This document shows positions 34,925-43,733 of a stretch of 64,000 nt of DNA, one piece after another. Position 1 is the stretch's first letter; the number at the start of each line of letters is the position of its first letter. Both the position numbers and the translations under genes were made by a program. Location: the NCBI RefSeq assembly GCF_001870735.1, contig NZ_MORL01000007.1, positions 1 to 64,000 on the forward strand, in the 5' to 3' direction. This stretch comes from Arsenicibacter rosenii (GTDB taxonomy: Bacteria > Bacteroidota > Bacteroidia > Cytophagales > Spirosomataceae). The notes under the pieces were generated by a model. That model worked only from the letters and a program-made list of their open reading frames with translations, searched no databases and was not told where the DNA came from.

Positions 34925-35021
34925 TTGGTAATCAGCAGCCCGCAAATGATCTTTCAGAAACAGGTCCTCTCCCGAACCAGGGGGTAAAGCGGGAAAATAA
35001 ATACGATATAACCCAACACAC

Positions 35022-36215
35022 ATGAAAACGTATACACTTACCCTCCTCGCTCTGATGGGCCTCAGCGGGAACGGCTTGTGCCAAAAGGCGTTGATTAAAA
35101 GCCAGTTTGACCTGGCCGGAAAACAGGCCAGGGTGATGCTGGCCGATATACCGGCGGCCACACCGGCCAACGCCAGGGTGGTACCGGTATCGCCGCGTAC
35201 GCTTAACCCGACGGGGGCGCTGCAACTCGTTCCCGCCCGCGACTGGACCAGCGGCTTTTTCCCCGGCCAACTGTGGTACCTCTACGAATATACCCACGAT
35301 CCCGAATGGATGAAGCAGGCGCGGACGTATACCGCAAAGATCGAAAACGAAAAACTGAATGCCGGTACCCACGACATGGGTTTTAAAATTTATTGCAGCT
35401 TCGGTAACGGCTACCGGCTCACCAACGATCCGGCGTACCGTGACGTGATTATTCAGTCGGCGCGGACGCTCATTAAGCGCTATAAACCGGCGGCCGGCAT
35501 CATCCGGTCGTGGGACCACCACAAGGAGGTCTGGCAGTGCCCCGTTATCATCGACAACATGATGAACCTGGAACTGCTCTTTGCTGCCACCCGGCTGACG
35601 GGCGATAAAACCTTTGCCGATATTGCGGTGAAACACGCGCAGACGACAATGAAAAACCATTTCCGGCCCGATATGAGCAGTTATCATGTCGTGGATTATG
35701 ATACGCTGACAGGTAAGGTAATTCAGAAAAATACCCATCAGGGTTACAGTCACGAGTCGGCGTGGGCGCGCGGGCAGGCCTGGGCGTTGTATGGGTATAC
35801 GATGTGTTACCGCGAAACCCGCGACAAGGCGTTTCTGGAGCAGGCGGATAAAATAGCTGCTTACATGCTGCGGCATCCCCGGTTACCCGCCGACCTGATT
35901 CCGTACTGGGACTTTGATGCACCGCAGATCCCGAACGAGCCCCGCGACGTGTCGGCGGCCACAGTAATGGCGTCGGCGTTGTACGAATTGTCAACGTTTA
36001 GCAAACAGGGAGCATGGTACCGTTCAAAGGCCGACCGGATACTAGACAATCTGGCCAAACATTATGTGTCTCCGGCAGGAGGGAGCCACGGGTTCATTCT
36101 GCTGCACAGTACGGGCTCTAAACCGGCTAACAGTGAAGTAGATGTGCCGCTGTCGTATGCTGATTATTATTATCTGGAGGCGTTGCTGAGGAAACAGAAG
36201 CTAGAGATAAAATGA
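35022..36215 (+). CDS. secreted GH88 unsaturated glucuronyl hydrolase
   Basis: A 397-residue enzyme with a signal peptide (cleavage near GLCQKA). It shows the (alpha/alpha)6 barrel signatures DWTSGFFPGQLWYLYEYT, HDMGFKIYCSFGNGY with a catalytic Asp, IIDNMMNLELLFAA with the second Asp, and GYSHESAWARGQAWALYGY. It removes the 4,5-unsaturated uronic acid left by polysaccharide lyases, matching the lyase-type gene just upstream. The likely scheme is lyase then GH88, both outside the cytoplasm. No uptake gene is near. A very strong terminator ends the unit. Confidence 0.92.
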   Translation: MKTYTLTLLALMGLSGNGLCQKALIKSQFDLAGKQARVMLADIPAATPANARVVPVSPRTLNPTGALQLVPARDWTSGFFPGQLWYLYEYTHDPEWMKQARTYTAKIENEKLNAGTHDMGFKIYCSFGNGYRLTNDPAYRDVIIQSARTLIKRYKPAAGIIRSWDHHKEVWQCPVIIDNMMNLELLFAATRLTGDKTFADIAVKHAQTTMKNHFRPDMSSYHVVDYDTLTGKVIQKNTHQGYSHESAWARGQAWALYGYTMCYRETRDKAFLEQADKIAAYMLRHPRLPADLIPYWDFDAPQIPNEPRDVSAATVMASALYELSTFSKQGAWYRSKADRILDNLAKHYVSPAGGSHGFILLHSTGSKPANSEVDVPLSYADYYYLEALLRKQKLEIK

Positions 36216-36532
36216 GGTTGAAGGAAGGCAAAACTAAAGAAACAGCATAAACGAAAACAGGCTGACTTAAGAAAAGTCAGCCTGTTTTCGTTTATGAAAA
36301 CGTCCGGAAATGACGCAGTTACCTCCGTAGCTTTTTGTCCGGAATGATTAAATAAAATATTGTTGATTATGAAAAAAGTAAACCGGAAAAATTGAATTTA
36401 TATATATAAATAAGAAAATTAAATACTATAAATATATTTTTTTAAAAAAATATGTCATTATGTGAAGTAATTCTTTGATTTAATGATTAAAAATCTCATT
36501 TTTGAGACCAAGCCACAACATAAGTTAACTAA
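36216..36532. other. intergenic gap after GH88: terminator then AT-rich DNA
   Basis: The first 80 bases hold the GH88 terminator. The remaining part, 36340-36530, is strikingly AT-rich (runs such as tatatatataaataag and ttttttaaaaaaatat) compared with the GC-rich neighbours. No ORF or RNA gene was recognised. It probably carries the promoter of the LRR gene, but no clear TAnnTTTG box was found. Confidence 0.5.
36247..36295 (+). terminator. very strong intrinsic terminator after GH88
   Basis: A perfect 22-base inverted repeat, arms 36247-36268 and 36274-36295, with loop aagaa. The stem core is ACAGGCTGACTT / AAGTCAGCCTGT, flanked by A and T runs, so it may work in both directions. Confidence 0.9.
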
Positions 36533-37153
36533 ATGATGAATAGTCTACCCTCATGCCCACCCCATGCTGATACAGTTGCCAGGCGATATACCTGGTGGAT
36601 CAATCTGACACCATTGTGGAGAGCGGCTTTTCAACAAGTTGTTTTTAATCATAACGAATCGCCTGCCGACGAGGATTTATGCAAAATCTGGCAGTCGCCG
36701 GCCCTGCGTTTTGCCGGTCCCCGGGCCCCGTATCCTAACATGACGTTTGAGTTAACGGATTGCAGCGGATTAACCGGCCTGACGAATCTGGAGACTCTGG
36801 TTGTGATGAATCATCGTCTTGAGGGCGTACCCGAATTAAGTACACTCACCAACCTGAAAAGCCTTTTTGTTAATAATAATCTGTTGACCAGTCTGGCAGG
36901 CATCGAATCGCTCAACCAACTGGAATTACTGTACGCCCACATCAACAGGCTTCAGACTTTAGCTCCTCTCCGGAGTCTGACCCGACTGCGCGAACTGTAT
37001 GTGTGCTATAATGCCCTGACATCGCTGGAGGGTCTTACCTCTGCTCACGCAAAACAGCTTAAAAAGCTGGTATGCCTGCCCAATGACGGCCTGCCCGACC
37101 GTGAAATTATCCGGGTAGAGCAGCGTCTGGGTATCCGGTGTCAGCGTATGTAA
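36533..37153 (+). CDS. leucine-rich-repeat protein
   Basis: A 206-residue protein without a signal peptide. After an N-terminal helical region with WWINLTPLWRAAFQQVVFN, it has five leucine-rich repeats of about 22 residues (residues ~84-170: LTNLETLVVMNHRLEGVPE, LTNLKSLFVNNNLLTSLAG, LNQLELLYAHINRLQTLAP and following). The repeats resemble internalin/SDS22-type units. A short cysteine-containing tail follows. It is probably a cytoplasmic protein-binding scaffold. It is the first gene after an AT-rich gap and lies 65 bases before the tail-collar gene, but a shared role is not obvious. Confidence 0.75.
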   Translation: MMNSLPSCPPHADTVARRYTWWINLTPLWRAAFQQVVFNHNESPADEDLCKIWQSPALRFAGPRAPYPNMTFELTDCSGLTGLTNLETLVVMNHRLEGVPELSTLTNLKSLFVNNNLLTSLAGIESLNQLELLYAHINRLQTLAPLRSLTRLRELYVCYNALTSLEGLTSAHAKQLKKLVCLPNDGLPDREIIRVEQRLGIRCQRM

Positions 37154-37218
37154 CGCCTGGATCAGTACAAAACTGATTATATATTTTTCTCATCCTTAAC
37201 TCCTGACATTTTACGACG

Positions 37219-37743
37219 ATGGAACCATTTATTGGCCAGATTTGCATTTTCGGCTTTAACTATGCGCCTCAGGGTTGGGGGCTCTGTAATGGCCAGCAAC
37301 TGAGTATTTCACAAAATCAGCCATTGTTTGCGCTGATAGGGAATACCTATGGCGGTGACGGCAGGACCGTATTTAACCTGCCTGATCTGCGGGGGCGTAC
37401 GCCCATTGGCATGGGACAGGGGCCCGGCTTGTCAAACTATGTATGGGCGCAAAAAGGCGGCTCTGAAACGTCAACGCTGGTAGTGAATAACCTGCCGGCA
37501 CACACACATGCGCTGAATGCCTACGCGGAAGGCCCTGCCGGTAACGTAGCCGGCCCGAAAGATGCGCTGCCTGCCAACACCGGTGGCCTCGACCCTGAGT
37601 ATCGTACATCGGGAACGCTGGTGCAAATGTCGCCTCAGGGCGTTGGGATGACCGGCAGCGCAACACCATTCAGCAATATCCCGCCATATATTGCCCTGAA
37701 CTTTTGTATTGCTATACAGGGAATCTGGCCTCAAAGACCTTGA
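37219..37743 (+). CDS. phage tail collar-domain protein (microcystin-dependent-protein / MdpB-like)
   Basis: A 174-residue protein. The tail-collar domain is seen at residues 4-57: FIGQICIFGFNYAPQGW, LCNGQQLSISQNQPLFALIG, then TYGGDGRTVFNLPDLRGRTP. The C-terminal half contains NNLPAHTHALNAY and ends FSNIPPYIALNFCIAIQGIW. Many bacteria carry chromosomal copies outside prophages, often in sets of two or three, of unknown role. Here it is a single copy, with no other phage genes nearby. Relatives are reported in fibre-like or contractile structures; function here is open. Confidence 0.85.
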   Translation: MEPFIGQICIFGFNYAPQGWGLCNGQQLSISQNQPLFALIGNTYGGDGRTVFNLPDLRGRTPIGMGQGPGLSNYVWAQKGGSETSTLVVNNLPAHTHALNAYAEGPAGNVAGPKDALPANTGGLDPEYRTSGTLVQMSPQGVGMTGSATPFSNIPPYIALNFCIAIQGIWPQRP

Positions 37744-37778
37744 TATGAAGTAAATGACGTTTACTGAATATCACTGAC

Positions 37779-37825
37779 AGTCGGTCAGGAGTTGGTGTAT
37801 CCGGTTCCTGACCGGCTTTTTTTTT
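37779..37825 (+). terminator. intrinsic terminator after the tail-collar gene
   Basis: Arms AGTCGGTCAGG (37779-37789) and CCTGACCGGCT (37807-37817), with one G-T pair, enclose a 17-base loop and are followed by nine T. Confidence 0.8.
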
Positions 37826-38018
37826 CCGTACTGGCGAGGCTATGACCTGCGCTTTCCGGTTGATTCAAAACACCATTACCGGTTCATGGGCAACTGAACC
37901 GGCTTGTCGTACGCATTCTGTTTCTCTCTTTTCTCATTCAAGGCATCGCGAATAAGTAGGTCCGTATACTCTGTGACCAGCCAGATGCCTGTTTATGTTG
38001 TAAATAACACCATTGTTT

Positions 38019-40739
38019 ATGATCAATGTATCATTAAGTCTGACTTATAACCGGCTGCTGTGGCTGTCATGCCGCGTAATTGTGATGTTATGGCTGGTTG
38101 GCTTATCTCAACTGGCTTATGCCCAGACGATTAACTGGAAAGATACCGGCTGTTCGGGTAGCGGTACCGCTGATGTATTAACACAAACGGGCACCGTCGG
38201 TTGCCGAAACACTTTTGAAGGGGCATCCGGTAACGGGAATATTCCTTTCCGGGTAATCTGGAGTACCAGTAATAACCGTTGGGAAATGCAGGCAGACCCA
38301 AACTGGTCAGGAACAGGTTCCAAAGCATACACGGTCCTGGCGTGGTATAATACATTTGCGTCTTCGCCTAATCCGCCGGCATTGGGCACGGGGTCCTGGG
38401 TTGATGCGGGAGTGCCTTGCGGACCGATGATTAAATTTGACGGGACAGGTACGCAAACAACACTTGGTAGTTCCTGTGGTGGGAGCCCTGCTATCACGGC
38501 CGGGACGGCCACCGGTACCATTACGGCATGCCAGGGCACGGCGTCTGTTAATACCCAGTCGTTTACCGTGGCAGGTAGTGATCTGACGGCCAGTCTGATT
38601 GCTAATGCGCCGGTTAATTTTGAGATTTCGACCAATGCCAGCGCCGGATTCGGTAGCTCGCTTAGCTTCCCGCAAACGAGCGGCACGGTTTCGGTCACAA
38701 CGGTTTACGTCCGTGCGTCGGCCTCGGCACCGGCCACGTCAATTTCGGGGAGTGTTACGCTCAGCTCGTCAGGGGCAAGCCCGCAAACGGTGGGCGTTAC
38801 CGGTACGGTATCAACCTGTATTTTACCCGTTACGCTGACTACGCGCGCTAACCCCACAACCGTTTGTATCGGCGGTACGGCCTCACTATCGGTAACGGCT
38901 TCAGGTGGGGTTACGCCTTTCAGCTACACATGGACCGCTCCGGCCGGTGCCCTGATTACGGCGGGTGGCAGCAGCAGTGTGGCTTCGGTCAGTACAACCA
39001 CAACCGGTGTCAAAACCTTTACGGTGACCGTCGCTGGTTCGGGTGGAAGTCCGGCCAGCACCACTACCGTTAGCCTGACTGTTAATGGCAACCCGACGGC
39101 AGTGATTACGGCTACCCCTTCGCTGACGTTCTGCCTGGGGAGCACCATTTCGCTGAGTGCTTCGGGGGCCGGTAGCGGAGGAACCTACCGCTGGAGCACA
39201 ACCGAAAATACCGCTGCCATCAGTGTTAGCCTGGGCCAGCCCTATACCGTAACCGCTGTTACGGCGGGCGGATGCTGGTCGACCACCAGCGTAACGGCCG
39301 TCCGCCGTTCGCTGCCGGATGCGACCGTCAGCGCAGTGCCTGGTTTAACGGTGTGTCCTGGTCAAAGTGTTATGCTGACCGCCAATGGGACGGCCGGTGC
39401 GCCGGGCGCGCGCGTAGCAAGTCTGGCCGCGCCTCCGCCTGTATTGTATACCTGGTCAACCGGCAGTAACACGGGCTCGACCAGCTTTGTGCCAACCAGT
39501 AGTACCGTTATCAGCCTGACCGTCAATGATGGCGTTTGCTCGTCTTCGGCAATCAGTACGTCTGTAACGGTACGGAGCGTAACCTCCGTCAGTATTACCG
39601 CTTCCGGCTCGCCAACGCTTACCTGCAACCAGACAAGCCTTACGCTGACGGCAGTGGCTTCCGGCAGCAGCACCTTTACCTGGAATGATAACAGTACAAA
39701 TGCTACCCGCGTCGTCAGTACATCGGGTGTTTATTCGGTGACGGCCCTTGAAGGCGGTTGTTCGACAACCGCAGCAGTCACGGTCAGCAGCAATACGGCT
39801 GTGCCCGCACTCAGTATCAGTGGCAACCTGTCAATCTGTGTGGGGGGCAGTACGACCCTGACGGCATCAGGTACGGGCGGTAATGCCTACCAATGGTCCA
39901 ACGGCACAAACAACGCAGTTAATGTGGTGAGCCCTGTCAGTACGACAGCCTATTCCGTAACCTTGAGCAACACGGCAACGGGCTGTTTCACGACTACGAC
40001 GGTCACTGTCTCGGTCAGCCCGGCCGTGACAGCTACCATCGGCGGCAACCTGACGATCTGTTCGGGGCGGAGCACCACCCTGACGACGGGAGCGGGGACT
40101 TCCTACCTTTGGTCAGATGGCTTTACCGGCAGGGCCAACATAGTTAGTCCGGTCAGCACAACGGCTTACTCCGTGACGGTCAGCAACGGCGTTTGTTCAG
40201 CAACGGCAACGGCTACTGTCACGGTAAACACGTCGCCCACGGTCACCGTCAGTGCCTCCTCAACAGCGTTAACCGGCGGACAGAGCGCCGTTCTGACGGC
40301 CTCCGGTGCCGCAAGCTATTTATGGGGTGCACCCCTGAATACAACGGCGGCCAGTGTGACCGTTTCGCCGGCGACAACGACGGTATATTCGGTGACTGGT
40401 ACGCAGAATGGTTGTGTCGGTGAGGGGAGTATAACCGTATCCGTGAGCTGTGCCGACCCTGTTTCGAAAGCCATATCGGTGACGATGACGAGCGTTTTGG
40501 GCCCGGGAAATTGTTCGGTCAATCTTCAGGGGCAGGGTACCGGCTCGGCCTTTGTCTTTTCGGGGCCTAACGGGTATGTGTTCAGTACGGTTTACCGGCG
40601 TACAGGAACCTATTCACTGAATGCCACAGGGGTCAGACAGCCGGGGACGTATACCTTAACCGCCAAAGCAACCAATGCCTGCGGTCAGGAGAGCATGGAT
40701 ACCATTACCTACGTAGTTACCGGTACCGCCTGCCCTTGA
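38019..40739 (+). CDS. large secreted Ig-like repeat protein with a shared C-terminal module
   Basis: A 906-residue protein with signal peptide (cleavage near AYAQTI). Residues ~38-160 form an unnamed domain (NWKDTGCSGSG, WEMQADPNWSGTGSKAYTV). Then ~160-265 is a choice-of-anchor-like region, and ~270-820 holds about six Ig-like repeats of ~80 residues, visible as ISGNLSICVGGSTTLTASG, GNLTICSGRSTTLTTGAG and PTSSTVISLTVNDGVC. The last 82 residues (NCSVNLQGQGTGSAFVF, SGPNGYVFSTVYRRTGTY) also end another protein in this window. Start ATG at 38019, since the first frame codon is TTG. It is likely a cell-surface adhesin. No canonical T9SS C-terminal signal was recognised. Confidence 0.82.
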   Translation: MINVSLSLTYNRLLWLSCRVIVMLWLVGLSQLAYAQTINWKDTGCSGSGTADVLTQTGTVGCRNTFEGASGNGNIPFRVIWSTSNNRWEMQADPNWSGTGSKAYTVLAWYNTFASSPNPPALGTGSWVDAGVPCGPMIKFDGTGTQTTLGSSCGGSPAITAGTATGTITACQGTASVNTQSFTVAGSDLTASLIANAPVNFEISTNASAGFGSSLSFPQTSGTVSVTTVYVRASASAPATSISGSVTLSSSGASPQTVGVTGTVSTCILPVTLTTRANPTTVCIGGTASLSVTASGGVTPFSYTWTAPAGALITAGGSSSVASVSTTTTGVKTFTVTVAGSGGSPASTTTVSLTVNGNPTAVITATPSLTFCLGSTISLSASGAGSGGTYRWSTTENTAAISVSLGQPYTVTAVTAGGCWSTTSVTAVRRSLPDATVSAVPGLTVCPGQSVMLTANGTAGAPGARVASLAAPPPVLYTWSTGSNTGSTSFVPTSSTVISLTVNDGVCSSSAISTSVTVRSVTSVSITASGSPTLTCNQTSLTLTAVASGSSTFTWNDNSTNATRVVSTSGVYSVTALEGGCSTTAAVTVSSNTAVPALSISGNLSICVGGSTTLTASGTGGNAYQWSNGTNNAVNVVSPVSTTAYSVTLSNTATGCFTTTTVTVSVSPAVTATIGGNLTICSGRSTTLTTGAGTSYLWSDGFTGRANIVSPVSTTAYSVTVSNGVCSATATATVTVNTSPTVTVSASSTALTGGQSAVLTASGAASYLWGAPLNTTAASVTVSPATTTVYSVTGTQNGCVGEGSITVSVSCADPVSKAISVTMTSVLGPGNCSVNLQGQGTGSAFVFSGPNGYVFSTVYRRTGTYSLNATGVRQPGTYTLTAKATNACGQESMDTITYVVTGTACP
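40491..40736 (+). other. C-terminal module shared by two Ig-like surface proteins (copy 1)
   Basis: Residues 825-906 of the 906-residue protein. Compared with residues 575-651 of the protein ending at 63322, these positions agree: VLG-x-G-x-CSV, L-x-G-x-G-x-GS-x-FV, GPNG-x-V-x-STVYR, PGTYT-x-TA and the last residues VVTGTAC. It is preceded by unrelated Ig repeats in each protein, so it behaves as an independent domain. Confidence 0.75.
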
Positions 40740-40789
40740 TCGGGGAGCTGACAGGGTATAACAAGGGTACGTCGTCCGGAGTAGCCGCC

Positions 40790-41941
40790 TTAGCGCGGGT
40801 TATTCCGGACGATTTGTTTGTGGTCTCCGGGGATGCCTGCACCGTTGCGGGTATCAATAGCCTGTTTAATGAGCCGCACGACCAGATTCATCTGTGCTTC
40901 GTCACCAATCGTTAGCCGCAGACACATCGGCATCGGGTAGCCTACCAGTATCCGGCGGGCTGCCAGCATAGTGCGGACGTGTTCGAGCAGGCCGGGGTCC
41001 TGAAAACGGAGCAGCAGGAAGTTCGCGGCTGAAGCATGAACCGTGAAGTCGCCCCTGACAGCCAGATCGTTCAGCAGGTAATGAACAAAATCGCGGAGGT
41101 TTTTGACCCGTTCCCGGTTTTGCTGCAAGGCCAGACCAAATGCCGGATTGGTCAGGAGTTCGCGGACAATCAGTTCGGTGAAGATATTGATGGTAAACGG
41201 TACGGTGTGTTTTTTCAGCAGTTGCATAACCGGCTTACTGCCCAGCGCATACCCGAACCGGATGCCTGGCATCCCATAGCCTTTCGACAGGGTTTTCAGG
41301 ACAATCAGGTTTGGATATTGCTCAATCAGCTCCTGTGCCGTGTCGCCGCCAAATTCGGCGTAGGCTTCGTCGACGATGAAAATCGATTCAGGATGCTGGT
41401 CCAGCAGGCATTGCAGATCGCTGAGCGGTAAGGTTGTGCCGGTCGGGTTATTAGGTGAAGTCAGGATGATCAATGCCGGTTCGGCCAGTTGCGGGAACGT
41501 ACTCAGATCGTGTTTACCTTCGCGGGTCAGTTCCCATTCCTGGTAGGCCAGCTGCTCGTTATCGCAAACCTGATGGTAGAAAGTAAAGGTAGGTTTCTCG
41601 ATAATGGCAAGAGACATGATTTTCGAAAAACACCCGATAAGTTGCTGAATCAGTTGAGACGAACCATTACCCGGAACAACCTGATCGGGATGAACCTTGC
41701 TATGGGCTGCCAGCAGGGCCGTCAGTTCCGTATTGTAGAAATCCGGGTAGCGGTTCCAGGCGAGCTGTGCCATTTTTTCGGCAATCTGCTGCTTAATGGC
41801 CTGCGGAATATCGAATGGAAGCTCGTTGCAGTGCAAACGCATTGGTTCGGGTGCAAGGCCGTTTTCCCACAGCAATGGTTCAATTGAGGCATAGGTAAGC
41901 TGAGGCTCGCCCGTAGCAGCCTGTTTGGTAATGATAGTCAT
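40790..41941 (-). CDS. histidinol-phosphate-type aminotransferase (PLP fold type I)
   Basis: A 383-residue class I/II aminotransferase of the HisC branch. PLP-site features: GNGSSQLIQQLIG, LTSPNNPTGTTLPL, IVDEAYAEFGG with the Asp that contacts the pyridine ring, LKTLSKGYGMPGIRFGY with the Schiff-base Lys, and FLLLRFQDPG near the end. The gene is not among other his genes; it directly follows the GRAS-like gene on the minus strand, with 72 bases between. It may therefore be a specialised aminotransferase of amino acid or small-molecule synthesis. The window has no other aminotransferase to compare. Substrate unknown. Confidence 0.88.
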   Translation of the reverse strand: MTIITKQAATGEPQLTYASIEPLLWENGLAPEPMRLHCNELPFDIPQAIKQQIAEKMAQLAWNRYPDFYNTELTALLAAHSKVHPDQVVPGNGSSQLIQQLIGCFSKIMSLAIIEKPTFTFYHQVCDNEQLAYQEWELTREGKHDLSTFPQLAEPALIILTSPNNPTGTTLPLSDLQCLLDQHPESIFIVDEAYAEFGGDTAQELIEQYPNLIVLKTLSKGYGMPGIRFGYALGSKPVMQLLKKHTVPFTINIFTELIVRELLTNPAFGLALQQNRERVKNLRDFVHYLLNDLAVRGDFTVHASAANFLLLRFQDPGLLEHVRTMLAARRILVGYPMPMCLRLTIGDEAQMNLVVRLIKQAIDTRNGAGIPGDHKQIVRNNPR

Positions 41942-42013
41942 GTCTGTGTTTAATTGATTGGTTTAAGAAGATAAGACGGATGCAGGATGGCAGAAAAAAA
42001 GAGAATGACACGT

Positions 42014-43099
42014 TTACTCTGCCCAGAACAGGCTGGTGATTTCTTCACCGTTGAAGACAGTAGCGTAACGGTCGGGTAGATACGTTTCCAGCTGTGTGCC
42101 GTTCAGCGTGGTGTAAGAAAATGAGGCATCGCGTTTCCGGAGCTGAAAGCCGGTTTCGGCAAACAGGGCTACCCATTGCTCCGTGGCATAATGCTTTTCG
42201 ACCCGCACCGTTTCGGCATTCCCCAGAACATCATCGATCTCACGGCTGAAGAACAGCTTCAGGGCCGTCTTTTCGGTAGCCGTTATCGGTAAGGTATCAA
42301 TAATCCGGAACAGGGCGCCGTAATGTTGCACGCAGTTAGTAAACCGTTCGGCATAATCGGCGGTATAGTGGTTCGAGTTTGGCTCACTCAGCACAAGCGC
42401 CTGCACCGGTAAGGCTTTCAGCGTCTCAAATACCACTTTTCGCTGCGCGGCACCTTGAATATGATGCAGCGCAAACGACGCATTGGCAAAAATCCCGTCG
42501 TGTTCTGCCGGCAGCATCTGCCGGAGGTCGTTTATCGACAGGTTTTCGATAAAGTCAGTCCGGGTGGTCAGCGTAACGGCAAACGGCGCCCGGGTGGCCG
42601 CTTGCTGAATGTTTTGCGCAGCAGCAACCAGCGCATCGGCAAACGGTTCGATCCCTGCTACATGGAGTTGTTTTACCTGACTGCCGGTTTTCGCGGCCAG
42701 TCCGCCGATGATGGTAGCCACCTGAAAGCCGGTGCCGATACCGATATCCATGAGAACCGGATATTCGCAATCGGCCAGGGCATCGATCAGCAAAGTATTG
42801 GTGCAATGCTGACTGAGGTTGGCCAGCGGGAATTGTTGAATCAGCAATTCGAACAGCCGGATTTGCGGAATATCAAACCGTTGCAGGTAAATGTGCTCCT
42901 GCGATTGCCCGCCGGCAACCTGTTTCCGCATGGCTTTGGCCAGGGTATAGGCAAAGAGGGATACCGGATTGTCGAGGTCTTCAACCGATTCGTAGTAGAT
43001 CGCCTCCAGTACCTGTTGGTCGGTTTCGGTCAGCGCATCCGGCATCCGATTGGCCAGGTTCCGGAGTTGCAGCAGGGCATTTGTGTCAATCGCTTCCAT
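42014..43099 (-). CDS. bacterial GRAS-family protein (Rossmann methyltransferase fold)
   Basis: A 361-residue protein without signal peptide. Its blocks line up in order with plant GRAS domains: PVLMDIGIGTGFQ (residues 114-126; plant VHIID box, and the AdoMet glycine loop), LHVAGIEP (145-152), IFANASFALHHI (203-214), LVLSEPNSNH (235-244), the PFYRE-like stretch RFTNCVQHYGALFRIIDTL (252-270), EIDDVLGNAE and RVEKH (287-303), W309, FAETGF (313-318) and a SAW-like end, SLFWAE. Bacterial GRAS proteins are known and proposed to be small-molecule methylases (Zhang, Iyer and Aravind 2012). It is likely co-transcribed with the aminotransferase downstream. Substrate unknown. Confidence 0.82.
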   Translation of the reverse strand: MEAIDTNALLQLRNLANRMPDALTETDQQVLEAIYYESVEDLDNPVSLFAYTLAKAMRKQVAGGQSQEHIYLQRFDIPQIRLFELLIQQFPLANLSQHCTNTLLIDALADCEYPVLMDIGIGTGFQVATIIGGLAAKTGSQVKQLHVAGIEPFADALVAAAQNIQQAATRAPFAVTLTTRTDFIENLSINDLRQMLPAEHDGIFANASFALHHIQGAAQRKVVFETLKALPVQALVLSEPNSNHYTADYAERFTNCVQHYGALFRIIDTLPITATEKTALKLFFSREIDDVLGNAETVRVEKHYATEQWVALFAETGFQLRKRDASFSYTTLNGTQLETYLPDRYATVFNGEEITSLFWAE

Positions 43100-43207
43100 T
43101 GATTTAGTGTCGGGGTTGTTGTTGATTATTGACCAAAGCTAAGGCGGCAGAGAGGCGGCCTCCAAAATTTAAAGGTTGAGTTGCCGGTAATTTCCGTCGA
43201 AGCGTAG

Positions 43208-43657
43208 TTAAACCGCCGGTGAATCGACAGAGGCAGGGCTATTGATCATCGTTTGAGCCAGGGTATGGTAGCAGCGGCTCCAGGCTTCGGCGGCAGCGGG
43301 TGTCCAGTCACGGCCAAGGCCTTTTTCGAGGGTCCAGAGCAGGGCTGCACCCACCAGATCATACTGTTCGGGCTTCACTCCATACTGCACATGCCGCTGT
43401 GCCAGTGCCTGAATATCGGGTATCAGCTCAGGCAGGTTTTCCAGCCGTGCGACTACCACACTGATCGTATCGATCAGCTTTTTATACTGTTCATCCATCG
43501 GAGATTTAAACAGGGACTGCAAGGCCGGATTGTCGATAAACAGCCGGCCGTAAAACACATCACCCAACAGAACCGGGTCAATCTCCCGCAACAGTCTCCA
43601 CGTTGTTTTTACTAATTGTATTTGCTCTCCGGTCATCATAGGGCATTCAAAAACCAT
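43208..43657 (-). CDS. single-domain globin
   Basis: A 149-residue globin of the single-domain/flavohaemoglobin-like class. The helix pattern is right: TWRLLREIDPVLLGDVFYGRLF with the conserved Phe near the CD corner, and the proximal histidine in ALAQRHVQYGVKPEQYDLVG, followed by ALLWTLEKGLGRDW. It may bind O2 or NO in the cytoplasm; no reductase domain is fused. The ORF is open for 48 further codons, but a strong AAGGAGAGAGGAGAC sequence just before 43657 sets the start. It precedes the GRAS-like gene on the same strand by 108 bases. Confidence 0.9.
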   Translation of the reverse strand: MVFECPMMTGEQIQLVKTTWRLLREIDPVLLGDVFYGRLFIDNPALQSLFKSPMDEQYKKLIDTISVVVARLENLPELIPDIQALAQRHVQYGVKPEQYDLVGAALLWTLEKGLGRDWTPAAAEAWSRCYHTLAQTMINSPASVDSPAV

Positions 43658-43660
43658 AAC

Positions 43661-43675
43661 GTCTCCTCTCTCCTT
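43661..43675 (-). promoter_or_regulatory. unusually strong Shine-Dalgarno of the globin gene
   Basis: On the minus strand AAGGAGAGAGGAGAC ends three bases before the ATG at 43657. Purine-rich Shine-Dalgarno sequences are rare in this phylum and in this window, so it decides the start. Confidence 0.6.
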
Positions 43676-43733
43676 AATTGATAAAATTGACATATACCGG
43701 TAGGGTGGCCAAATTTTTCGGGCCGACTGGTAG

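Noticed and set aside
37219-37743. prophage remnant
   Set aside because: Only the collar domain is phage-like; flanking genes are host surface and LRR proteins.
40772-40812. terminator at the end of the aminotransferase gene
   Set aside because: TCGTCCGGA/TCCGGACGA arms exist but lie across the stop codon, with a 23-base loop and no T run.
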